Shown one piece after another: positions 33,655-40,028 of a stretch of 40,028 nucleotides of DNA. A program made the position numbers and the translations under genes. The DNA comes from Brucella tritici. GTDB taxonomy: Bacteria; Pseudomonadota; Alphaproteobacteria; Rhizobiales; Rhizobiaceae. The stretch covers positions 1 to 40,028 of the forward strand of contig NZ_WBWA01000035.1 in assembly GCF_008932295.1 (NCBI RefSeq), written 5' to 3'. Every line of letters begins with the position of its first letter. The first letter of the stretch is position 1. Below the pieces are notes generated by a model that saw only the letters and a list, made by a program, of their open reading frames with translations, did no database searches and was not told the DNA's origin.

Positions 33655-34542
33655 TTATTTAACGCCGGTCATGGTGATGCCCTGAATGAAGCGTTTGCGA
33701 GCAACCAGGAAACAGATCACCAAAGGCGCAGTCAGCATGGTTGCTGCAGCCGTCAGTGCGCCGTAATTCGAACCGGTTTCGGCATCTGCAAAGAGCAGCA
33801 TTCCAAGCGGTGGCGGTGCGAGCTGGTTGTCGGAAATCACGATGAGCGGCCAATAAAGATCGTTCCAATGCGCTACGATCGAAAAGACCGAGAATGCTGC
33901 GATGGCGGGCATGGCGCTTGGCGTGACAATGCGCCAGATGATTTCCAGCTCTCCCATGCCATCCAGACGCGCGGCATTAATGATGTCATCGGGAAAACTC
34001 CTGAAGAATTGCCGGAACAGGAAGATCGCGAAGGCCGACAGGAAAAACGGCAGCATCATCGAGAAATAGGTATTCAACTGACCGACCCAGGCCAGAGCTA
34101 TGTAAAGTGGAAGCGCCGGCACCTGTATGGGTATGGCCAAAGCGAGCAGGATCAGAACGAAGAATACGTTGCGACCAGTGAATTCCAGCTTGGCCAGTGC
34201 ATAGGCGCAGGGAATGGCCACAATTAGCTGCACCAGAAGTATCCCGGCACAAACAATGACGCCATTCAAGGCAAAGCGAAGCAGAGGTGCGCTTTCCAGT
34301 GCAAAGCTGTAATTTTCGACGCCATAAAACTGCGTTGGCCATAATCGCAACTGCGCACTGAAGATCTCGTTCGGCGGCTTGATTGATGTCACAAGCATCC
34401 AGACGAACGGCATGAGAATGAAGATTGCACCGAGGACCAGGATTCCGTGGACCGTCAGAAACATCAGACCCTTTTTCAATCTCGTCGAATTTCGGGCTGG
34501 CGGGTTGCCGATTGCAGCGGTTTCGTTGTGTTGCGCTATCAA
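33655..34542 (-). CDS. Carbohydrate ABC permease, MalG/UgpE type, 295 aa
   Basis: The start is a TTG at 34542 with GGAGGG seven bases upstream; it overlaps the stop of the previous permease by 4 bases. The protein has helices from LTVHGILVLGAIFILMPFVW on, with the EAA loop NAARLDGMGELEIIWRIVTP (about 188-208) and a short basic tail. It forms the pore with the MalF/UgpA-type protein encoded just upstream. Confidence 0.92.
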   Translation of the reverse strand: MIAQHNETAAIGNPPARNSTRLKKGLMFLTVHGILVLGAIFILMPFVWMLVTSIKPPNEIFSAQLRLWPTQFYGVENYSFALESAPLLRFALNGVIVCAGILLVQLIVAIPCAYALAKLEFTGRNVFFVLILLALAIPIQVPALPLYIALAWVGQLNTYFSMMLPFFLSAFAIFLFRQFFRSFPDDIINAARLDGMGELEIIWRIVTPSAMPAIAAFSVFSIVAHWNDLYWPLIVISDNQLAPPPLGMLLFADAETGSNYGALTAAATMLTAPLVICFLVARKRFIQGITMTGVK

Positions 34543-35456
34543 TAGTGGACCCTCCTATCGATGAAAAAAGTCTGGATACCGGAGAAAATCAGAATAAATG
34601 TCAGGAAGACCAGCGTCAGGGCAGCGGCGTAGGCAGTCGAGAAATACTGGAAACCTTCCAGATAAATCGCATAGAGGATCACATTGGTGGAATCCTGCGG
34701 ACCGCCTCGCGTTATAGCAACCACAGTATCAAACACCTTGAAGGCGGTGATCGACGTCGTGATGAGGACGAACATAGTCGTCGGTCCGAGCATGGGCCAG
34801 GTTACGGTTAGAAACCTGTCGATCACGCCCGCTGCGCCGTCAATATCTGCGGCTTCATAGAGATCTTTGGGGATCGAAGAGAGCCCCGCCAGAAACAACA
34901 CCATATTGAAACCGACGAGCTGCCAGATGCCGATGACCGCTAGCGTCGGCAGCGCATAAGAGGGATCGCTGAGAAAGTTCACCGGTTCGACGCCCAGCGC
35001 AACGATAACTGCGTTGATAGGGCCGAGAGTAGGGTGGAGTAGAAATTTCCAAACCGACGCCATGGCGATAAGGGTCGCGGTGACTGGCAGGAAGAATATC
35101 ACCTCATAGATCGCCCGACTCTGTTTTCTGCCATGAATGAGGAGTGCAAACAAAAGGCCGAGACCGACCGAACCAGGAACGACGATGGCTACGTAGATGA
35201 AGGTATTGAAAAGCGACCGTCGAAACGCATCGTCCTGCAAGGCGCTCGAAAAGTTCTTGAGACCGACAAAATTCAACGCGAGGTCACCCAGTTGATAGTC
35301 GGTGAGGCTCAAAACGACCAGCATGATCAGAGGCACGATATGTAACAGCAGGAGCAGAAGCAGTGCTGGCCCTGCAAGTCCGAGCCCTGTCAGTTTCTCG
35401 ATGAAAACTCGTCTCCCGTTCCCGAAGGTAACGGCATTCTCAGACGATAGAGCCAT
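34539..35456 (-). CDS. Carbohydrate ABC permease, MalF/UgpA type, 305 aa
   Basis: I choose the ATG at 35456 because GGGAGG lies eight bases upstream; longer readings overlap the ATPase gene without support. Helix 1 is GLAGPALLLLLLLHIVPLIM. The EAA loop is EAADIDGAAGVIDRFLTVTW (about 205-225). It lies directly after the ATPase gene and overlaps the next permease gene, so the three are translationally linked. Confidence 0.92.
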   Translation of the reverse strand: MALSSENAVTFGNGRRVFIEKLTGLGLAGPALLLLLLLHIVPLIMLVVLSLTDYQLGDLALNFVGLKNFSSALQDDAFRRSLFNTFIYVAIVVPGSVGLGLLFALLIHGRKQSRAIYEVIFFLPVTATLIAMASVWKFLLHPTLGPINAVIVALGVEPVNFLSDPSYALPTLAVIGIWQLVGFNMVLFLAGLSSIPKDLYEAADIDGAAGVIDRFLTVTWPMLGPTTMFVLITTSITAFKVFDTVVAITRGGPQDSTNVILYAIYLEGFQYFSTAYAAALTLVFLTFILIFSGIQTFFIDRRVHY

Positions 35457-36636
35457 GTTTCGGCCTCCCCGCCTCATCGCCCGATAAAAGCACAGGTGTT
35501 TTTTCCACCCGACGTCCATCGGGACCGAAAATATGACAAAGAGCGGGATCGAAGGTGAGCCGCACGACATCCCCTTCATGGATAGTGTTATGAGACGAAG
35601 CCGCCCGTACGATAAAGCTGTTCGCGTCAGTGCCGGTCAGGTCGAAATGGTAAAGGAATTCGGCCCCAAGATTCTCCATCCGGCGCAAGCGCGCGTCGAT
35701 GATCGACCGGTATGCGGATGTCCGCTCGTTCGTAAGCAAACTGAGCGCCTCTGGCCTGATACCCAGAGTCACATTCTGGCCCTGCGCCAAATCGACAGCG
35801 ATACCGAGGGATCTGCCCTGTATCTCCACGCGACCGCCTTGTCCGACGGTGGCAGCCATCGTGTTTATTGTCGGGCTTCCAATAAAACGGGCCACTTCCA
35901 GATTGGCGGGCCGCTCGTAAAGCTCAGACGGTGTTCCAAGCTGTTGTACCTTGCCGCCATCCATCATCGCGACACGATCCGACATGGTCATGGCCTCGGT
36001 CTGATCATGGGTGACATAAATGAAAGTCGCCCGCATCCGCCTATGCAGTTCCGTCAGTTCGGTACGCATATGGACGCGCAGTTTTGCGTCCAAATTGGAC
36101 AGCGGTTCATCCATCAGGAAGGCGCGCGGCTGACGAACCATTGCTCTGCCGAGGGCAACACGCTGTCGTTGCCCGCCCGAAAGCTGAGCGGGTTTTCGCC
36201 CAAGAAGAGCTTCTATTTTCAATTGCGCGGCGACGGATTCCACCTGTTCGCCGATCCCATACATCAGCTTTTTACGCCGCGGTGACAGATATTTCAGAAG
36301 TGGAATTCGCTCGAAGAGACTCAGTTTTTCAACTGTTAGCGGAACGGCGATATTGTCGAAAACAGTCATATGTGGATAGAGCGCATAACTCTGAAAAACC
36401 ATGGACACTTTGCGTTCGTGGGGACGCAAATGGTTCACAGGCGAACCATCCACGCAAATCGTGCCGGAGGTTTGCCTTTCCAGACCGGCAATAATGCGCA
36501 CCAAGGTTGATTTCCCACAGCCGGAAGGGCCGACGAGTGTAAGAAACTCCCCGTCACGGATCGAAATATTGATGTCATCCAACACCCGAAGAGTGCCGAA
36601 CGATTTGCTTATGTTTTGAATATCAACCTGGGACAA
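35440..36636 (-). CDS. Carbohydrate ABC transporter ATP-binding protein (UgpC/MsmK type), 398 aa
   Basis: The start is a TTG at 36636, with GGAGGAGAG upstream. Walker A GPSGCGKST (36-44), signature LSGGQRQRVALGRAM, Walker B AFLMDEPLSNLDAKL and FIYVTHDQTEAM are intact; a C-terminal TOBE domain follows (VTLGIRPEALSLL). Odd: between the Q-loop and signature there is a stretch of about 20 extra residues (LSLFERIPLLKYLSPRRKKL) compared with usual relatives. The insert is basic and could be a local specificity or interaction loop. It pairs with the permeases downstream. Confidence 0.9.
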   Translation of the reverse strand: MSQVDIQNISKSFGTLRVLDDINISIRDGEFLTLVGPSGCGKSTLVRIIAGLERQTSGTICVDGSPVNHLRPHERKVSMVFQSYALYPHMTVFDNIAVPLTVEKLSLFERIPLLKYLSPRRKKLMYGIGEQVESVAAQLKIEALLGRKPAQLSGGQRQRVALGRAMVRQPRAFLMDEPLSNLDAKLRVHMRTELTELHRRMRATFIYVTHDQTEAMTMSDRVAMMDGGKVQQLGTPSELYERPANLEVARFIGSPTINTMAATVGQGGRVEIQGRSLGIAVDLAQGQNVTLGIRPEALSLLTNERTSAYRSIIDARLRRMENLGAEFLYHFDLTGTDANSFIVRAASSHNTIHEGDVVRLTFDPALCHIFGPDGRRVEKTPVLLSGDEAGRPKHGSIV

Positions 36637-36668
36637 AAGCTCTCCTCCAGCATTCGTCGTCCGCCAAT

Positions 36669-37484
36669 TTATCGCGGGGGGTAAACTTCGTGCACGACGT
36701 CGTCGATCCACATCATCGTCAATTCCGGCAGATGCACGCGTTCGAATGTAAAACCCGCATCCGAGAAATCATAACGCACCGCGCCAAGCTGCTTTTCACC
36801 GCCCAGCGGCGGCTGCATGTCGGGACCGACTGCGAACGCAGCCGACGGGCACCAGACGAACTGAACCCCGTCGAGAACAAAATCGTGCGAAAGATGAAGA
36901 TGGCCACTGGCAATGAGATCAACACCGAAACGCTTGACCAGATCCTGCAGTCGGCCACGTGGTTCGCGCTTGACCGACCAATAACCATTATCGACGTCAT
37001 CCCAACTATTTATGAACAACGGCTGATGACAAAACCATGCGATGTGGCGGCCATTCGCATTATCCATCTGTTGTTCCAGCCAGTGAAACTGCTCTTCTTC
37101 GGCTGAGAGACCAGAACTAAGGATCATGGAATCAAAACCGATCAGACGCCAGCTTCCCTCGTCTTTCATCCAAAAATCCTTGCCAAACTGGCGGTTCCAG
37201 CGCTCCAGACGATGATTGTCAGTCGGCTGATGCACGCTTTTCGGTTCACCAACATCGTGATTTCCCGGAACGACAAGCATCGGAGCCGGCAGATCCGCCA
37301 TGATCTCGTGACAGAATACAAAATCATCATCGACATCCGCACCATCCACGCTGATGTCGCCGGAATGAATGATGAGATCCGGATTCTGACTGACAAGCCA
37401 GTCTCGCAAGGGTTGCCAGTTGCCCACGAAATGCGCCTTCCGGCGGCCAAGATGGGTATCTGAAATCTGTATGACGCGGGCCAT
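36669..37484 (-). CDS. Metallophosphoesterase (GpdQ/CpdA-like), 271 aa
   Basis: A two-metal phosphodiesterase: Asp9-x-His11 (ISDTHLG), Asp43 (HSGDIS), Asn75-His76 (VPGNHDVG), the His in FCHQPLF and SGHLHLSHD. These are the signature residues of class III cyclic-nucleotide and glycerophosphodiester phosphodiesterases. GGGGAACG precedes the ATG. It is the first gene of the ABC operon, 33 bases before the ATPase, so it may act on an imported glycerophosphodiester or other phosphoester. That would fit the UgpB-type receptor. No signal peptide, so cytoplasmic. Confidence 0.9.
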   Translation of the reverse strand: MARVIQISDTHLGRRKAHFVGNWQPLRDWLVSQNPDLIIHSGDISVDGADVDDDFVFCHEIMADLPAPMLVVPGNHDVGEPKSVHQPTDNHRLERWNRQFGKDFWMKDEGSWRLIGFDSMILSSGLSAEEEQFHWLEQQMDNANGRHIAWFCHQPLFINSWDDVDNGYWSVKREPRGRLQDLVKRFGVDLIASGHLHLSHDFVLDGVQFVWCPSAAFAVGPDMQPPLGGEKQLGAVRYDFSDAGFTFERVHLPELTMMWIDDVVHEVYPPR

Positions 37485-37581
37485 TTTTTCGTTCCCCGGA
37501 TTGTAAACTGATTAGATCAATTCACCGCATCGAATAAAAGCTTACAGTTGTTGGTGCAATCTTGCAAATGTAACACGGCGT
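37485..37581 (-). promoter_or_regulatory. Short intergenic region with candidate SorC half-sites
   Basis: On the minus strand TTTACAAT (plus 37499-37506) repeats exactly the half-site of the palindrome at 38457-38474. TTACA...TGTAA (plus 37542-37572, with CTTACAGTTG and AAATGTAAC) is a looser inverted repeat. These may be secondary operators for the ABC operon. Confidence 0.45.
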
Positions 37582-38304
37582 TCAAGCCACCCTGTTTGCT
37601 TCACCGAGCAAATTATTGGCCGCAGATATCGCGACCGGCAATTCTGCTGCACCATGGGCGATGAACGATGCCCCACTGGCCATCAGAAGGGATGCGCGAT
37701 CAGGCCTCGGATCTGCCGGATCGACAAATCCTATTGCCACAGCTCCTGCCGCTACAGCGGCTACTATTCCATGCGGACTGTCATCGATCATCGCGCAATG
37801 CTCCGGCCTGACCTGAAATTTCTCCGCGCAAAGCAGAACAAGGTCTGCAGCGGGCTTGGGGCTGGCCACCATTTGAGCGCTGAACACAGCCGGATAAAAA
37901 TGCTCCCAGAGATCGAGCCTTCCCAAGCTTTTCTGCAAACGGTCGAGAGAACTGTTAGAGGCCACACATTTGGGGCGATTGATACTCGCAACCACCGCAT
38001 CCATGCCCGGCATCGACCTAAGTGAACGGCCGAATTCCCGGTAGAGGTTTTCGTGCCAGGCTTCAAAACGCGCATCAACGTCCGTCAAACCAAACTCTTC
38101 TTCGCATATCTTGCGAATTGCCGGTTCCGAATTGCCAGTGAACCTGACATGTGCCTCCCGCGCGTCTATAAATATTCCGGCTTCCTGCAGCATTTCGGCA
38201 AGCGTCCGGCTGGCGAGGGGTTCACTATCGATCAGCACGCCGTCACAATCGAAAATGACCAGCGCAATATTTTCGAGCTCGTTCGTCAAGCACAAGCTGT
38301 TCAT
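37582..38304 (-). CDS. HAD-superfamily phosphatase, beta-PGM-like (240 aa)
   Basis: The ATG at 38304 (MNSLCLTNELENIALVIFDC) is used. Motif I is FDCDGVLIDSE (nucleophile Asp19, acid Asp21), motif II VASNSS, motif III ASPKPAADL (Lys) and motif IV CAMIDDSPHG. A helical cap lies between residues about 30 and 90. The enzyme would remove phosphate from a sugar- or polyol-phosphate, or be a phosphomutase. It is upstream of the phosphoesterase by 97 bases, on the same strand, so the two could act in sequence on an imported phosphodiester. Confidence 0.88.
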   Translation of the reverse strand: MNSLCLTNELENIALVIFDCDGVLIDSEPLASRTLAEMLQEAGIFIDAREAHVRFTGNSEPAIRKICEEEFGLTDVDARFEAWHENLYREFGRSLRSMPGMDAVVASINRPKCVASNSSLDRLQKSLGRLDLWEHFYPAVFSAQMVASPKPAADLVLLCAEKFQVRPEHCAMIDDSPHGIVAAVAAGAVAIGFVDPADPRPDRASLLMASGASFIAHGAAELPVAISAANNLLGEANRVA

Positions 38305-38422
38305 CGCGATCACCAAATTGCACCAAAATTGAGTCGCCAGGAGAAACCTCGAAGCGGCTTCGTCGTCTGGTTTGCTCGTGGCATAGCCTTCTTCTCCCAT
38401 TTGGGCTTCGTTTGTTGCCTTC

Positions 38423-38474
38423 AATCTAGAAGGGCGTTCATACAAATGTCAATATTAATTTACAATTGTAAATT
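38423..38474. promoter_or_regulatory. Divergent promoter region with 18-bp perfect palindrome
   Basis: AATTTACAATTGTAAATT (38457-38474) is its own reverse complement. For the leftward genes TTGACA (38452-38447) and TAGATT (38428-38423) are 18 bases apart, immediately next to it. For the regulator gene, TTTACA (38459-38464) with GATATG (38482-38487) overlaps it. The palindrome is a strong candidate operator of the SorC protein, controlling both directions. Confidence 0.65.
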
Positions 38475-38636
38475 CCTGTGCGATATGAGCTGGAAGGGAA
38501 GAAGGGCACGCTATGCAGCCGATCATGCAAATATCTTTTCGAACAAGGAAAGCGCTGCTAATCAGGGATGGTCAAACGTCTTCAAACTAGGACGCCGAAC
38601 AGCGAATTTGCATGACGGGAAAATGAGGTTCAGACA

Positions 38637-39632
38637 ATGAACGGGAAACCGACGCAAAATTCTTCAGCCGTTCACGCTGACGAACGAATGCAGATGCGTG
38701 TGGTCTGGCAGTACTTCATGGAAGGCCGCACTCAGGGAGAAATAGCCCAGGCACTTTCCACTAATCGATTGCGCATCAACAAGATCATTGCCGAAGCGCG
38801 CCGGTCGGGGCTGGTGACGATCACGCTGAACTCCCGACTGGCTTCGTGCGTCGAACTTGAACAGCAGCTTATAGCCGACTTTTCTTTGCATCATGCGAGC
38901 ATCGTACCCACGCCCGAGAACGCCGATCTCGTGCCGGTTCTGATTGGGCAGGCAACGGCCGATTATCTCGTCACTCAATTGAACACCACCGGAGTATCGG
39001 GAATCGGTGTTGGCTGGGGCGCTACATTGCGTGAGATGGTGCGCCATATTCCCGTGATGAAGCGCTCTGACGTCTTCGTGAATTCAGTGCTTGGCGGGTT
39101 AACGCACGGGATCGAAATCAATACATTCGATATTGCGAGCGATCTTGCACGCCAGCTCAATGCCCAGTGCGCCTATCTCGCAGCACCGATCTATGCCGGC
39201 AGTCCTCAGTCGCGGGACGCGATCGTGAGCCAGGATGTTTTCGAGGATGCCTTCGAGCAGATTCGAAAAAACGATATTATCATCGTCAGTATCGGAGACA
39301 TGACCACGCGTTCCCTGTTGGTACGCTACGGATTGCCGAGCGATGTCAAGCTGGCGGAGTTGATCGCAGCAGGTGCTTGCGGCGATATCATGGCGCAATT
39401 TATCGACAAGAACGGATCGCCGATCAATCACCCGATCAATCAGCGTGCTATAGCGCCTTCCTTCGATACATTGAAAAACGTGCCAACCGTCGTGTTCGCG
39501 TCGGGTGGTCTCAACAAGACAGAAGCAATTGCCGCAGCGTTGTTATCAGGCATGGGAAATGTCCTTATATCTGATGAAGAGACCGCAAGGCTTGCCCGCC
39601 AGATCGCTCTTGAAAGAAGGTATTCGGCTTAA
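38637..39632 (+). CDS. SorC-family sugar-binding transcriptional regulator, 331 aa
   Basis: The N-terminal HTH is RVVWQYFMEGRTQGEIAQAL then STNRLRINKIIAEARRSGLV (about 20-60). The rest is a sugar-phosphate-binding domain (GVSGIGVGWGATLREMVRHI, SVLGGLTHG, then GACGDIMAQFIDKNG, PTVVFASGGLNKTEAIAAAL). SorC proteins bind phosphorylated sugars or polyols such as glycerol-type metabolites, which fits the phosphatase and phosphoesterase in the opposite operon. It reads away from the HAD gene with 332 bases between, containing the palindrome. AGG precedes the ATG. Confidence 0.92.
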   Translation: MNGKPTQNSSAVHADERMQMRVVWQYFMEGRTQGEIAQALSTNRLRINKIIAEARRSGLVTITLNSRLASCVELEQQLIADFSLHHASIVPTPENADLVPVLIGQATADYLVTQLNTTGVSGIGVGWGATLREMVRHIPVMKRSDVFVNSVLGGLTHGIEINTFDIASDLARQLNAQCAYLAAPIYAGSPQSRDAIVSQDVFEDAFEQIRKNDIIIVSIGDMTTRSLLVRYGLPSDVKLAELIAAGACGDIMAQFIDKNGSPINHPINQRAIAPSFDTLKNVPTVVFASGGLNKTEAIAAALLSGMGNVLISDEETARLARQIALERRYSA

Positions 39633-39891
39633 GAGCTACTCAGAAAGAATCCGACTTATGGCTGCCTTATAACAAGCATCACCCGATACGAACACGATTC
39701 CTTTCGTGGGAGATGCATTCCCTTATTATGCTTGACACCCCCAATCTTACTGGAATTAATTTCTGTTAATATCGACAGCAAAAACTGTAATCAGGCGATA
39801 TAAAAGCTCACTATGATTGCCAGTCAGGAGCCGCGATGTTCGAATTGGAGCATTTGCCCGTCAGCTAGTGCTTACCCGGCAATCGCGCGTA
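39633..39891. other. Intergenic region between the SorC gene and the glycerate kinase gene
   Basis: TTGACA (39732-39737) with ATTAAT (39755-39760), 17 bases apart, is a promoter-like pair on the plus strand. It leads to AGGAG and an ATG at 39836 opening only a 10-codon reading (MFELEHLPVS). This could be a relic of a gene start cut off by a deletion. No other gene is seen. Confidence 0.35.
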
Positions 39892-40028
39892 TCATCTTTT
39901 AATCAAAATCGCGCGTAGATCATTAACATTCGTGCCGGTAGGCCCCGGTACGAACAGATCGTTGATGGCGTCGAATGCCGTCCATGCATCATTGGCATTG
40001 AGCCGCGCCGCGCCATCCTCGCCCGCTT
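39892..40028 (-). CDS. Glycerate 2-kinase (MOFRL/DUF4147, TtuD-like), C-terminal part
   Basis: The window cuts this gene; only the last 45 residues are visible: [20 protein letters not shown] then [20 protein letters not shown] and LIKR. The motif [10 protein letters not shown] is the conserved end of glycerate 2-kinases (formerly hydroxypyruvate reductase TtuD). It reads toward the SorC gene. The enzyme phosphorylates D-glycerate to 2-phosphoglycerate, so a link with the glycerol/phosphoester genes next to it is possible. Confidence 0.85.
   Translation of the reverse strand, partial: AGEDGAARLNANDAWTAFDAINDLFVPGPTGTNVNDLRAILIKR

Noticed and set aside
39836..39868. 10-codon reading with AGGAG and an upstream promoter-like pair
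   Set aside because: Too short to be supported as a gene; could be the relic of a deleted gene or chance.

Overview
The window looks like accessory chromosome or megaplasmid DNA of an alphaproteobacterium of the order Hyphomicrobiales, most likely Brucella/Ochrobactrum-like. I infer this from the GC-rich codon use, SyrB-like proteins, a DUF1127 protein, IS427-type and IS407-type insertion sequences, and the density of ABC importers with sugar-acid catabolic genes. No database search was run; all family names are recognised from motifs.

Left part (1-11.3 kb): an IS-scarred region. It opens with the start of an IS481-type transposase (minus strand), a heavily frameshifted IS5-family transposase and a frameshifted, 5'-truncated IS30 transposase. 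Then come a small hypothetical gene, three proteins sharing a C-terminal Leu/Glu-rich coiled coil (SyrB-like group), a small conserved protein, a DUF1127 protein with its own terminator, an L,D-transpeptidase and an RTX repeat protein. A second IS nest (8.2-10.0 kb) has two IS3-type elements cut short one after another and a nearly complete but frameshifted IS427-type element with a TA duplication. A LysR regulator and a small membrane protein close this part.

Middle (11.5-18.6 kb): an operon with a peptide-type ABC importer (Tat-exported binding protein, two permeases, a double-ATPase) followed by a 668-residue CocE/NonD serine hydrolase. The genes overlap by 4 bases or abut. This suggests uptake of a peptide, ester or acylated compound followed by cytoplasmic hydrolysis.

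Middle right (19.0-31.2 kb): a leftward run of twelve genes reads as one regulated sugar-acid operon: GntR/FCD regulator, DapA-family lyase, Fe3+/polyamine-type ABC importer (binding protein, ATPase, two permeases), enolase-superfamily dehydratase, SMP-30 lactonase, uronate-dehydrogenase-like enzyme, aldose 1-epimerase-like protein, IlvD/Edd dehydratase and RraA-like aldolase. Together they could import a uronic acid or aldose, oxidise it to a lactone, open the lactone, dehydrate the acid and cleave the 2-keto-3-deoxy product. The presence of two dehydratases and two lyases is unusual. A promoter with an overlapping inverted repeat lies just upstream of the regulator gene.

Right part (31.4-40.0 kb): a CcdA/CcdB toxin-antitoxin pair whose promoter carries a perfect palindrome exactly between -35 and -10. 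Next is a leftward carbohydrate (CUT1) ABC importer with a metallophosphoesterase and a HAD phosphatase, divergent from a SorC-family regulator. A perfect 18-bp palindrome lies in the divergent promoter region. The window ends inside the 3' part of a glycerate 2-kinase gene. No rRNA, tRNA or CRISPR was seen.
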